Shown here in pieces: positions 1-6,226 of a DNA stretch of 64,000 nt. Under the pieces are notes generated by a model that saw nothing but the letters and a program-made list of their open reading frames with translations, was not told the DNA's origin and ran no database searches. The position numbers and the translations under genes are program-made. Source of the stretch: Amniculibacterium aquaticum (GTDB lineage Bacteria; Bacteroidota; Bacteroidia; Flavobacteriales; Weeksellaceae); contig NZ_REFA01000015.1 in the NCBI RefSeq assembly GCF_003852705.1, positions 1 to 64,000 of the forward strand, written 5' to 3'. Within the stretch, counting starts at the first letter, position 1. Each line of letters opens with the position of its first letter.

Positions 1-21
1 ATTGAAAGGGTAATAAATATT

Positions 22-771
22 TTAAACAACAGACCACGAAAAAGATTTGGTTTTAAAACGCCCAATGAAATTTTCGCTCAAAAATTGAATGAAAACTGTG
101 ATGTTGCATTTATAACTTGAATCCACCATATTTTGTTCTTTAAGAAGTTTTAGATACTGTGATTTAGAAATCATTCGTGCGCCAAGACTTTCCAAATGGT
201 CGGTATGAGTCTGACAATCGATCAAGCTGAAACGATTTCTGTTTTCCTGAACAAATTGTATAAAACCGGCCTTAGAAGCATTGCTAACCTTTGCAAACAT
301 GCTTTCCCCACAAAAGACATTTCCCATAACAACACCATAAAATCCACCAACCAATTCGTTGTTTTTCCAAACTTCAATACTTTCTGCCCAACCCAATTGG
401 TGAAGTTTCTCAAAACTGTCGATCAATTCTGTGGAAATCCATGTCCCGTCTTGATCTCTTCTGTTGATGGACATACAGGCTTCCATAACTTGTCTGAAAC
501 ATCGATTGTTTGTAAAAGAAAATTCTTGATTTTTAAGAATTTTCTTCATGGATTTTGAAATTTTCAAGTCATCAGGAAAAAGCACAAATCGAGGATCTGG
601 AGACCACCAAAGGATCTCTTCACCGGGATTGTACCATGGAAAGATACCATTTTCATAGGCCAAAAGTAGCCTTTCCACAGAAAGATCCCCTCCACAAGCG
701 ATAATTCCACTGGGCGGGTGATAAAATTCCGGGTCCGGAAAGCTAATTTCGTTGAGATCCAATTCTACCAT
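22..771 (-). CDS. aat: Leucyl/phenylalanyl-tRNA--protein transferase
   Basis: Transfers Leu or Phe from aminoacyl-tRNA to the N-terminal Lys/Arg of proteins, making them ClpAP/ClpS substrates (N-degron pathway, cytoplasm). The 249-aa product has the family's N-terminal signature NGIFPWYNPG (residues 41-50) and WWSPDPR (55-61), then GTWIS and GESMF blocks typical of the GNAT-like catalytic half. The length is slightly above the usual 200-240 aa because of a C-terminal tail. The ATG at 771 gives the canonical N-terminus. The gene downstream on the same strand lies outside the window. Identification rests on clear family motifs; no oddities seen. Confidence 0.95.
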   Translation of the reverse strand: MVELDLNEISFPDPEFYHPPSGIIACGGDLSVERLLLAYENGIFPWYNPGEEILWWSPDPRFVLFPDDLKISKSMKKILKNQEFSFTNNRCFRQVMEACMSINRRDQDGTWISTELIDSFEKLHQLGWAESIEVWKNNELVGGFYGVVMGNVFCGESMFAKVSNASKAGFIQFVQENRNRFSLIDCQTHTDHLESLGARMISKSQYLKLLKEQNMVDSSYKCNITVFIQFLSENFIGRFKTKSFSWSVV

Positions 772-775
772 AATT

Positions 776-806
776 AAAAAATCCTACTCACAAAGAAGTA
801 GGACTG
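776..806 (-). terminator. Rho-independent terminator after the DUF3127 gene
   Basis: A hairpin with TCCTACT/AGTAGGA arms (782-804) is followed on the minus strand by a run of T. It lies between the DUF3127 stop (828) and the aat start (771), so aat probably has its own promoter or depends on read-through. Confidence 0.75.
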
Positions 807-827
807 TATTTTGATTGATGTTCTTAA

Positions 828-1214
828 TTAGAAAGGCAAATCATCATCTTCATCCTCTGTAAAAGGATTCCCCTGACTTGCTGGACTTGCAGCTTGTGCA
901 GTATTAGGCGCAGCCTGGGTTGGTTGAGCAGCGGCATTGTCAAATACTTTTTCCAATCTCCATCCTGTGATGCTGTTGAAATATTTAACTTCTCCTTGTG
1001 GCGAAGTCCATTCTCTACCTCTAATATTGATTCCGATTTTTACATTTTCACCTTCAACAACATTATCAAGAAGATTAATTTTATCTTGTAAAAATTCAAT
1101 ACTAATCGGTTGTGGGTATTGCTCTTGTGTAAGCAAGATCAATTCTCTCTTTTGAAATCCGCTTGCAAATGTTTGAATTTCAGTTAATTTCTTTACCGTT
1201 CCTTGTAGTTCCAT
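828..1214 (-). CDS. DUF3127 domain-containing protein
   Basis: Small cytoplasmic protein of the DUF3127 family found across Bacteroidota. It is OB-fold-like and often described as ssDNA-binding-like, but its function is unproven. The true start is the ATG at 1214 (MELQGTVKKL); the frame is open further upstream but that extension runs into the AT-rich promoter of the divergent tRNA operon and is not family-like. The product is 128 aa: residues 1-85 form the conserved beta-rich domain, followed by an Ala/Gln/Pro-rich linker and an acidic tip ending DDDLPF. That tail is typical of single-stranded DNA-binding proteins, where the tip recruits partners. The resemblance is inference only. Confidence 0.85.
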   Translation of the reverse strand: MELQGTVKKLTEIQTFASGFQKRELILLTQEQYPQPISIEFLQDKINLLDNVVEGENVKIGINIRGREWTSPQGEVKYFNSITGWRLEKVFDNAAAQPTQAAPNTAQAASPASQGNPFTEDEDDDLPF

Positions 1215-1310
1215 ATTCTTAATAATTGAGAGTGTAAAAGTAGTAAATAGAATTTTAAAAGCGAAGACAAAAAGGGAATAATGAAAAAAAATATTTTTTT
1301 TTGAAAAAAG

Positions 1311-1341
1311 TTTGCAGTTATCAAATATTGCCCTATATTTG
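1311..1341 (+). promoter_or_regulatory. Bacteroidota promoter for the tRNA operon
   Basis: TTTG at 1311-1314 and TATATTTG at 1334-1341 are separated by 19 bp. This matches the -33 TTTG / -7 TAnnTTTG promoter of Bacteroidota and lies just upstream of the first tRNA-Leu. Confidence 0.85.
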
Positions 1342-1378
1342 CACTCACAAAAACAGAACAAAAGATCTTTAAATACTA

Positions 1379-1460
1379 GCGGATGTGGTGTAATTGGTAG
1401 CCACGCCAGACTTAGGATCTGGTGCCGTGAGGCGTGGGGGTTCGAGTCCCTTCATCCGCA
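1379..1460 (+). tRNA. tRNA-Leu (anticodon TAG)
   Basis: An 82-nt cloverleaf. The acceptor GCGGATG pairs with CATCCGC, the anticodon loop is CTTAGGA, there is a long variable arm (class II), and the T-loop is GGTTCGAGTCC. It is the first gene of a three-tRNA operon. CCA is not encoded. Confidence 0.97.
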
Positions 1461-1497
1461 CAATGAGAGATTTCTAATTTATTTAGAAATCTTTTTT

Positions 1498-1570
1498 GCG
1501 AAAATAGCTCAGCTGGTAGAGCACAACCTTGCCAAGGTTGGGGTCGCGGGTTCGAATCCCGTTTTTCGCT
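1498..1570 (+). tRNA. tRNA-Gly (anticodon GCC)
   Basis: A 73-nt cloverleaf with acceptor GCGAAAA/TTTTCGC, anticodon stem CAACC/GGTTG around loop TTGCCAA, T-loop GGTTCGAATCC and discriminator T. It is the second gene of the operon. Confidence 0.97.
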
Positions 1571-1582
1571 CTATTTCTACTC

Positions 1583-1666
1583 GCCCTGGTGGTGGAATTG
1601 GTAGACACGCAGGACTTAAAATCCTGTGTCCGCAAGGACGTACGGGTTCAAGTCCCGTCTGGGGTA
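1583..1666 (+). tRNA. tRNA-Leu (anticodon TAA)
   Basis: An 84-nt class II tRNA: anticodon loop CTTAAAA, long variable arm TGTCCGCAAGGACGT, T-loop GGTTCAAGTCC and discriminator A. It is the third gene of the operon. Confidence 0.97.
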
Positions 1667-1669
1667 CTT

Positions 1670-1708
1670 AAAAGACTGTTAATCATTTGATTTTCAGTCT
1701 TTTTTTTA
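1670..1708 (+). terminator. Terminator of the Leu-Gly-Leu tRNA operon
   Basis: AAAAGACTG (1670-1678) pairs with CAGTCTTTT (1695-1703), followed by a T-rich run. Confidence 0.8.
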
Positions 1709-1734
1709 TTTTTTCTCGCAAACTCTTTTTGTCA

Positions 1735-1916
1735 ACAATTTACCGGTATAGAATGCATCTTTGAAATGGAGTAGGAGAGGTGAGGATTTTTTAAATTTGC
1801 TTTGATCTCATCAAAGTAAAGGCGAGGCACTTTATTTTTTCAAATTTTATAATTTCGAAATAAGAAACCGGATATTCAGGAAGTAAAAACTTCAATAATT
1901 CGTGATCATTAGACAT
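1735..1916 (-). pseudogene. Decayed N-terminal fragment of an ISAon1-like transposase
   Basis: Reading the minus strand from the ATG at 1916 gives MSNDHELLKFLLPEYPVSYF and then a stop after 41 codons (1791). That opening resembles the N-terminal segment of the split ISAon1-family (IS1595/ISL3-type) transposases common in Flavobacteriia. In a second frame the sequence continues LYFDEIKANLKNPHLS and Y/ISK before another stop near 1735, matching where such proteins carry an LYFEE...LISKG stretch. I therefore read it as one frameshift plus truncation. No terminal inverted repeats or catalytic part remain. The family match is from memory of the N-terminal motif, so certainty is moderate. Confidence 0.45.
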
Positions 1917-2007
1917 AATGCAAAAATAGAGTTTTTATAATTCTCCCCAGGTTTTGTTACTGATCCCTTTTGTTGCTGATTTGGATGATGAAAGTTTTAG
2001 AAACAAT

Positions 2008-2055
2008 AAAAAATCTCCCAATTTCTTGAGAGATTTTTGTGGGTCCTGAGGGATT
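2008..2055. repeat. 48-bp direct repeat, copy 1 (tRNA-Val terminator plus tRNA 3' end)
   Basis: Identical to 2388-2435, offset by exactly 380 bp. Each copy carries an AAATCTC...GAGATTT terminator hairpin (minus strand) followed by the first bases of a tRNA-Val 3' end. Confidence 0.9.
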
Positions 2056-2136
2056 GACTTCGTCGAATCTTCGATTTCGAACCCCCGACCCTCCCGATGT
2101 TTAATCGGGATGTTCTGAACCAACTGAGCTAAGAAC
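2039..2136 (-). pseudogene. tRNA-Val-derived pseudogene with an inserted segment
   Basis: Minus-strand sequence matches the two intact tRNA-Val genes at 21387-21569 over the D arm (TTCTTAGCTCAGTTGGTTCAG), the T arm (GGGTCGGGGGTTCGAA) and the 3' acceptor. It is broken in three ways. About 21 bp (2056-2076) are inserted between the T arm and the acceptor. The anticodon arm is replaced by a TCCCGAT/ATCGGGA stem whose loop does not hold a TAC anticodon. The 5' acceptor GGGTTCT is not preserved because the neighbouring GIY-YIG reading frame ends in the D arm. A functional tRNA is unlikely. Confidence 0.75.
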
Positions 2137-2371
2137 TGATTAAATTTAAAATCATTTTCTTGCTTTTCCAATTTTTTATTTGAGCTTCTCTTTTCAAAGC
2201 GGAAGATTTATCATCAAATTCTTGGGTAAAAACTATTTTCCAATCCTTGGCTTTGCTAGTAAAACCGTCGTGATTTTCCAAATGCTTTTGCATTCGTTTT
2301 TCTATATCCGAAGTCATTCCGATATAAAACTTGCCTAAAGTTTGAGAAAATAAAATGTATACCAAAAACAT
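2129..2371 (-). CDS. GIY-YIG domain endonuclease-like protein
   Basis: An 80-aa stand-alone GIY-YIG nuclease-fold protein of the UPF0213/UvrC-N type. The start at 2371 (MFLVYILFSQ) puts the first motif VYIL at residues 4-7, followed by FYIGMT and an Arg in IEKRMQKHL, the expected catalytic core. It ends KNWKSKKMILNL. The stop codon TAG lies inside the D arm of a tRNA-Val pseudogene, and a 48-bp repeat containing a tRNA-Val 3' end lies on each side of the gene. Such genes are common next to tRNAs in flavobacteria. A homing-like role is inference; DNA repair or structure-specific cleavage is also possible. Confidence 0.8.
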   Translation of the reverse strand: MFLVYILFSQTLGKFYIGMTSDIEKRMQKHLENHDGFTSKAKDWKIVFTQEFDDKSSALKREAQIKNWKSKKMILNLISS

Positions 2372-2387
2372 ATACAAAATTAAACAA

Positions 2388-2435
2388 AAAAAATCTCCCA
2401 ATTTCTTGAGAGATTTTTGTGGGTCCTGAGGGATT
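2388..2435. repeat. 48-bp direct repeat, copy 2
   Basis: Identical to 2008-2055. It contains the chromosomal-side terminator hairpin of tRNA-Val (minus strand) and runs into the left attachment repeat of the integrative element. Confidence 0.9.
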
Positions 2436-2441
2436 CGAACC
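2419..2441. other. Left attachment site (direct repeat of the tRNA-Val 3' end)
   Basis: GTGGGTCCTGAGGGATTCGA followed by ACC. Identical to 21386-21408. After it the sequence diverges from tRNA (TTATCTC...), marking the element's left border. Confidence 0.85.
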
Positions 2442-2514
2442 TTATCTCTTTACCTGTTGATATTTAATATTTTACAGTTTTTTCTGAATTAGGGTATGCC
2501 TAAAAGTATGCCTT

Positions 2515-2946
2515 TTAGTCTGAAATTTCTTCTAGAACATTAGATTTTATTTCTTCTAAAGAAGTTGAGTTGCCATAGATTATGAGAAGTGTGTTAGGCT
2601 TCTTTAAAATTAGAAATACTTGTAGTTTTACTGCATGATACTCACATACCACATAATTGGCATGTAGTTCATTGATGAGATAGTGATACTTGTACTTTAG
2701 AATATTCTTAATCTCCTCAATGGTTTTCATTTCTATATGAAAGAAAGTTAAGATTACAGCTTCTAGTCTATCCCAATAAAAAATCAGTTCAGTTTTATCT
2801 GAATGATAATTAAGAAATTTCTTTACTTCTCCTAAGTACATATAGCTGTCATAATTGGTTATTCTTTCTACATCCATAACTTCTAAATCAAACTCCCAAA
2901 CTTCATAATACTGCCCTATCTCAAAAGGTAATTTGAAATTTTCCAT
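2515..2946 (-). CDS. Hypothetical protein in the integrative element
   Basis: 143-aa protein with no family I recognise. The ATG at 2946 (MENFKLPFEI) is preferred; the frame can be extended to a GTG at 2970, but that lies in the stem of a terminator hairpin. The protein appears soluble, with alternating hydrophobic beta strands (EVWEFDLEVM, LIFYWDRLEAVILTFFHIEM) and an acidic C-terminus. No catalytic motif is visible. It is the first gene inside the left border and is separated by a terminator from the minus-strand cluster upstream (3008-4483). A cargo role is inferred only from position. Confidence 0.65.
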   Translation of the reverse strand: MENFKLPFEIGQYYEVWEFDLEVMDVERITNYDSYMYLGEVKKFLNYHSDKTELIFYWDRLEAVILTFFHIEMKTIEEIKNILKYKYHYLINELHANYVVCEYHAVKLQVFLILKKPNTLLIIYGNSTSLEEIKSNVLEEISD

Positions 2947-2954
2947 AATCTTTG

Positions 2955-2980
2955 GGTATAAAAAAACCACTCATTTCGAG
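2955..2980 (-). terminator. Terminator at the end of the left minus-strand cluster
   Basis: CCACTC/GAGTGG hairpin (2967-2983 region) followed on the minus strand by TTTTTTT (2961-2967). It separates the small membrane protein gene (3008-3172) from the gene at 2515-2946. Confidence 0.75.
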
Positions 2981-3007
2981 TGGCTTTGAAGTATAATATT
3001 TCATTAG

Positions 3008-3172
3008 TTATTGCTTCTTTTTAGAAACTAAAAACCAACCTAATGCTATAATTGCTAAAGAAAGAATTACATTAAATGTGTTTGCATTTTCTCCTCCTTT
3101 ACTTATATACAGTAATCTTCCTATGAAGATAAATATTCCAAAAATTAAAAATATGTAACCAAGTATTTTCAT
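3008..3172 (-). CDS. Small two-helix membrane protein
   Basis: A 54-aa reading frame starting at the ATG at 3172: MKILGYIFLIFGIFIFIGRL, then a polar loop (YISKGGENAN), then a second helix (NVILSLAIIALGWFLV) ending SKKKQ. There are two predicted transmembrane segments and a basic tail, with codon use like its neighbours. It lies 17 bp downstream of the secreted-protein gene and just before a terminator, consistent with being the last gene of the minus-strand cluster. Its function is unknown. Small two-helix proteins next to unknown soluble genes can be effectors of abortive systems, but there is no motif to support that here. Confidence 0.55.
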   Translation of the reverse strand: MKILGYIFLIFGIFIFIGRLLYISKGGENANTFNVILSLAIIALGWFLVSKKKQ

Positions 3173-3189
3173 TTTATATGTTATTGTAT

Positions 3190-3588
3190 TTATTTTAAAT
3201 ATTTTATGATTCTAACCTTATCAGAATAGTAAGATTTTATAATTTCAACAACACCTACAATTCCATCTTTAGTCATATATATTTGGTAGCCTCTAAAGCC
3301 ATATGTTTGGAAAATTGGGCTATTGTAATTATTAGGTGTTACATCTGCTTCTAATATTATTATTGCAGGTGTCTCTTGGTCTTTTACATCAGATAATTTC
3401 AATGGATAATTTTTTATATTCAATCCATTTGTATGATGAATACTATTATTACCAAAATCAAAGTAAATTGTATTTGAAGTATTATAAGGCTCATCATTTA
3501 CTTTATAGTGAGTTGAATTAAACACATACTGTGCATTAATTTGCATAAATCCTAAAAGCAGGAATATTGTATAAATATGTTTCATCAT
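3190..3588 (-). CDS. Secreted or periplasmic hypothetical protein
   Basis: 132-aa protein with an N-terminal signal peptide (MMKHIYTIFLLLGFMQINAQ, likely cleavage after the NAQ end), then a beta-rich polar region (YFDFGNNSIHHTNG, GFRGYQIYMTKDGIVGVVEI). No family recognised. The start overlaps the stop of the upstream gene by one base (stop/start TAATG-type junction), so translation is probably coupled. It belongs to the minus-strand cluster 3008-4483, diverging from an XRE regulator. Confidence 0.65.
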   Translation of the reverse strand: MMKHIYTIFLLLGFMQINAQYVFNSTHYKVNDEPYNTSNTIYFDFGNNSIHHTNGLNIKNYPLKLSDVKDQETPAIIILEADVTPNNYNSPIFQTYGFRGYQIYMTKDGIVGVVEIIKSYYSDKVRIIKYLK

Positions 3589-3893
3589 TAAAAAATTTGA
3601 GGGTTTCTATTAATTCTTTTGTTTAACCTAATGAGGTTAGGTGTTTGTTCTTGTGTCATTCTCTCTAAATCATAATAGAGTTCTAGAAATACACAATCTT
3701 GTTCTTTTACAGAGCAACAGCAAGGCAATGGCTTTTCATCTTTGTAAAAATATTTATACCATTTTTTGCAGTTAGTTATGGGTAAGGTTTTATAAAATTC
3801 ATCTTCATAATTCATCAGCCACCAAATAATATGATTGAGTTCTAGTGGATTTGAAAGGTTTTGAAGTTCTTCTATGTAGGATTGGTATTTCAT
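3588..3893 (-). CDS. Hypothetical protein with a CCC cysteine motif
   Basis: 101-aa soluble protein: MKYQSYIEELQNLSNPLELN, a Trp/Tyr-rich middle (IIWWLMNYEDEF, KKWYKYFY), then KPLPCCCSVKEQDCVF with four cysteines, which could bind a metal. No family recognised. It overlaps the gene upstream (3890-4483) by 4 bp (ATGA-type overlap) and the gene downstream by 1 bp, so the three are probably co-translated. Confidence 0.65.
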   Translation of the reverse strand: MKYQSYIEELQNLSNPLELNHIIWWLMNYEDEFYKTLPITNCKKWYKYFYKDEKPLPCCCSVKEQDCVFLELYYDLERMTQEQTPNLIRLNKRINRNPQIF

Positions 3894-4483
3894 TTTTTCC
3901 TATACCATCTATTGTATGAGTAAATTGCAAAAGCAACTAGAAACAAACCAAAAGTGAATCTTAAATAGTCAATATCCTTTTCACCATCTGTTTCCATTTC
4001 GTAAATATTCTCTCCCATAATCAGTGCAAAAATCAGTTTAATTGCAACTAACCCAAATGGTATAAAAGCAAATATTAAGCATCCCTTTGTATCACTATCA
4101 TTTTCCTCATCTTTTGGAATGCTATTATTTTTAATTTCCTTATCTTCTTCAATTTGAGAATACTTATCATCATTATTTGAAATTTCATTTTCAGGTGATA
4201 TAGATTTGTGAAAGTACTTATAATAAACTATCTTAAAATCAGAAGTATCTCTACCTATATTACTCCAAGCATATTTTAATCCTTCAAACATTTCATCTAC
4301 TTTATCATATCCAAACTGTTCAATTTGAGATTTAATAAAGTCTCCAAAGTTTGCTTCTCTACCTAATTTATTATCAAGTCTGTTGGCTGTATTGTAATAA
4401 ATACTTTTTAACTTTTCTTTATGTTCATCTGTAATATAATAGGCTTTAAACTCTCTACTTGAAAAAATAAAATCATTTTCCAT
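3890..4483 (-). CDS. Hypothetical membrane protein with acidic linker
   Basis: 197-aa protein, first gene of the minus-strand cluster. Residues 1-95 are a soluble, helical-looking domain (REFKAYYITDEHKEKLKSIY; YDKVDEMFEGLKYAWSNIG). Residues 96-135 form a disordered, Asp/Glu/Ser-rich linker. Two hydrophobic segments follow (GCLIFAFIPFGLVAIKLIFALIM and LRFTFGLFLVAFAIYSY) before the basic end NRWYRKK. A soluble N-terminal domain tethered to two C-terminal helices is a layout used by membrane effectors, but no named family is recognised. The start at 4483 diverges from the XRE gene at 4561, with two palindromes between them. Confidence 0.65.
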   Translation of the reverse strand: MENDFIFSSREFKAYYITDEHKEKLKSIYYNTANRLDNKLGREANFGDFIKSQIEQFGYDKVDEMFEGLKYAWSNIGRDTSDFKIVYYKYFHKSISPENEISNNDDKYSQIEEDKEIKNNSIPKDEENDSDTKGCLIFAFIPFGLVAIKLIFALIMGENIYEMETDGEKDIDYLRFTFGLFLVAFAIYSYNRWYRKK

Positions 4484-4496
4484 ATCAAAATAAACT

Positions 4497-4510
4497 TGCC
4501 ATATATGGCA
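4497..4510. promoter_or_regulatory. 14-bp perfect palindrome between divergent genes
   Basis: TGCCATATATGGCA is a perfect palindrome 14 bp upstream of the start of the 3890-4483 gene. It is a candidate operator for the divergent XRE protein. Confidence 0.5.
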
Positions 4511-4538
4511 TTTAATTAAACAAATATAAGGAGCAACT

Positions 4539-4559
4539 TTGACTTGTCAAATAAGTCAA
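4539..4559. promoter_or_regulatory. Inverted repeat upstream of the XRE gene
   Basis: TTGACTT (4539-4545) and AAGTCAA (4553-4559) are perfect arms around a 7-bp spacer and end two bases before the XRE start codon. This is a likely autorepression operator. Confidence 0.55.
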
Positions 4560-4560
4560 G

Positions 4561-4788
4561 TTGGAAAAATCTGAAATTCTTAAAAAAGTAGGTAAAAGAA
4601 TTAAAGAAGTGAGAGAATCTAAGGGTTTATCTCAGGTAGAACTTGTTGGCAAAATGCAAGGAGAAATAGACCCCACTAATATTTCTAGAATAGAATCTGG
4701 CAGAACCAATCCTACTATCTATACACTCTATAGAATTGCTGAGGCTTTGGAAGTGAAAGTTATTGAACTAATAGATATTGAAAATTAA
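4561..4788 (+). CDS. XRE-family HTH regulator
   Basis: 75-aa single-domain DNA-binding repressor, essentially one HTH_3 fold: VGKRIKEVRESKGLSQVELV (helices 1-2), NISRIESGRTNPTIYTLYRI (recognition helix and helices 4-5). The start is a TTG at 4561, because in-frame stops lie at 4540 and 4552. No strong Shine-Dalgarno is visible, which is normal in Bacteroidota. It diverges from the 3890-4483 cluster; the inverted repeat at 4539-4559 and the palindrome at 4497-4510 make it the likely regulator of that cluster and of itself. Confidence 0.85.
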   Translation: MEKSEILKKVGKRIKEVRESKGLSQVELVGKMQGEIDPTNISRIESGRTNPTIYTLYRIAEALEVKVIELIDIEN

Positions 4789-4985
4789 CATTTCGCTATT
4801 AGGTAGTTAGCCCTGTAAAATCCTTTGTTCCTTCTAGAACTACAGAATATTATCCTATAAAGTTTCAAAGTAGCTTCCCAAAAATAATTTTCTTCACAAT
4901 TTGGCTATAATACTATATCTTGAATTTTTATTTCTAATGGAATTTAGGCTATTTTAAGTGGTATAATGGCACTTTCACGCACGCA

Positions 4986-5168
4986 TTACATTTCTTGAAA
5001 TTTATCCAACTCAACCTCTAAAATGACTACTTCAGTTTTGTGAGTGTAGCAATTATTCTCCTTAGCATATAGATTGGCTAATTCAAAACTACTAAATACC
5101 CCTAGAAATACTCTGCTGAACTTGGATTTATACAAATCTGTTTCAAATAAGACATATACATTTTTCAT
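4986..5168 (-). CDS. Small hypothetical protein
   Basis: 60-aa protein MKNVYVLFETDLYKSKFSRV, then FLGVFSSFELANLYAKENN, ending EVVILEVELDKFQEM. The pattern of an initial strand, a LGVFSS-x-ELA turn/helix and a final EVELD strand resembles small DUF7336-like proteins of Bacteroidota; no function is known. It follows the 5280-5669 gene and the 5216-5272 hairpin on the same strand. Confidence 0.5.
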   Translation of the reverse strand: MKNVYVLFETDLYKSKFSRVFLGVFSSFELANLYAKENNCYTHKTEVVILEVELDKFQEM

Positions 5169-5215
5169 TATTTCAAAGTATTAAAAACTACTACCATAAT
5201 AGAGTGAAAAAATAA

Positions 5216-5272
5216 AATCCTTCCAGTCTTGTCTCTACCCTATATAAGAGTAAGTACAAAACTGGAAGGATT
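5216..5272 (-). terminator. Long-loop hairpin terminator
   Basis: Perfect 12-bp arms AATCCTTCCAGT (5216-5227) and ACTGGAAGGATT (5261-5272) around a 33-nt loop. On the minus strand the hairpin is followed by T-rich sequence (TTTTATTTTTTC) and starts 8 nt after the stop of the 5280-5669 gene. The loop is much longer than in ordinary terminators; compare 17282-17336. Confidence 0.7.
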
Positions 5273-5279
5273 GTTAATT

Positions 5280-5669
5280 TTAGGTAAATGCTTCTTCTAA
5301 ATCATACTTTCCATTTCTAGAGAAAGTATTTACATCTGCCTCAAAATTCTTTTCTACAGCAGGCTTAGTTGGTGCTTCTGGAACATACATATACCTGTGA
5401 GTAAGCAAAATAACCTCTCCTGTATCTTTTACAGTATATTCATATGGTGGGCATTCTACCTTCTTTACACTACCTGCAATTTCACTACCTATTAAGGCTT
5501 TGCAGGTTTCTTCATCAAAAGTGGAGGTAATGTAGGCTTTCTTGGCTGTAGCATAGAAACTGCCTGTACTTTGAGATTGTACCATTTCAATACCTCCTGA
5601 AATTTCTAGGGCAAAAAATTCTCTTCCATCTTCTGCCATTCTTTTTTTGTAACTGATTATTCGTACCAT
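5280..5669 (-). CDS. Hypothetical protein of Bacteroidota mobile elements
   Basis: 129-aa soluble protein starting MVRIISYKKRMAEDGREFFA. The N-terminal half is beta-rich (FFALEISGGIEMVQSQSTGS, FYATAKKAYITSTF) and is followed by a Tyr/Pro-rich stretch (ECPPYEYTVKDTGEVILL) and an acidic end (KYDLEEAFT). The overall look recalls small OB-fold or ssDNA-handling proteins carried beside Sak4-like ATPases on such elements, but I cannot assign a family. It has its own upstream non-coding region (5670-6226) and a long-loop terminator. Confidence 0.6.
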   Translation of the reverse strand: MVRIISYKKRMAEDGREFFALEISGGIEMVQSQSTGSFYATAKKAYITSTFDEETCKALIGSEIAGSVKKVECPPYEYTVKDTGEVILLTHRYMYVPEAPTKPAVEKNFEADVNTFSRNGKYDLEEAFT

Positions 5670-6226
5670 TGTTTTTGATTTTTTGAGTTAAACTTTTATT
5701 ATTTGAGATTTACACATACTTACAGCCTATTTCTACAACTATCACCTAGAGAAATAAGGCTATGAACTATCTACAAAGCCCAACACACAGGTGTCTGCGT
5801 GCAGTAATAAGTGGGGGTATTTCGTGGGAGTGTGGGGTTAATAAATTACTAAACTTATTAGTGCAATAGAACTAAAACACTAGAAGTTTCCTAAAGTTTC
5901 CTTTGAAAGTCTATGAGTTAAAACCTATGCCAAGAAGTAGCAGAACTTTCATAACATTCTGTACCCTTTGTTTAGTTATCATTCCTATAAGGCTAGAAGA
6001 TAAACCATATCAAACCTAACTCTTCATTTTTATCTGCCTGAAAATAAAAAGTTTTTTCTTCAGTTGGGTGGGGAGTTTGGGATTTCTATATAAAGGTGGG
6101 GGTATAATTGAAGGAAGCTCATAAATGCATGATTTAGAGTTGTCTGAAATTTTTTCAAAAATATTTTTCTTAATAAATTTTGTTTTATAAATTTGACAAA
6201 ATTTGACAAGAAAATTAAATTCTAAA
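5670..6226. other. 557-bp non-coding region in the element
   Basis: No credible reading frame. It holds an imperfect hairpin (AGCC-TATTTCT near 5724 pairing with AGAAATAAGGCT near 5750), a G-rich stretch containing GTGGGGGTAT at about 5812 that recurs near 6091, and the promoter and operator of the plus-strand defence operon at its right end. It could hold the element's origin, a transfer site or a small RNA; nothing decides between these. Confidence 0.5.
6188..6210 (+). promoter_or_regulatory. Promoter -7 box overlapping a tandem operator
   Basis: TAAATTTG (6188-6195) fits the TAnnTTTG box. ATTTGACAAA (6191-6200) and ATTTGACAAG (6201-6210) form a direct repeat overlapping it, 17 bp before the XRE start codon. 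This arrangement fits autorepression by the downstream XRE protein. Confidence 0.6.

Noticed and set aside
1312-1671. 119-aa plus-strand ORF across the tRNA operon
   Set aside because: It is read straight through three tRNA genes; no protein-like features.
1935-2171. 78-aa minus-strand ORF
   Set aside because: It translates a tRNA pseudogene and its terminator; overlaps the better-supported GIY-YIG gene.
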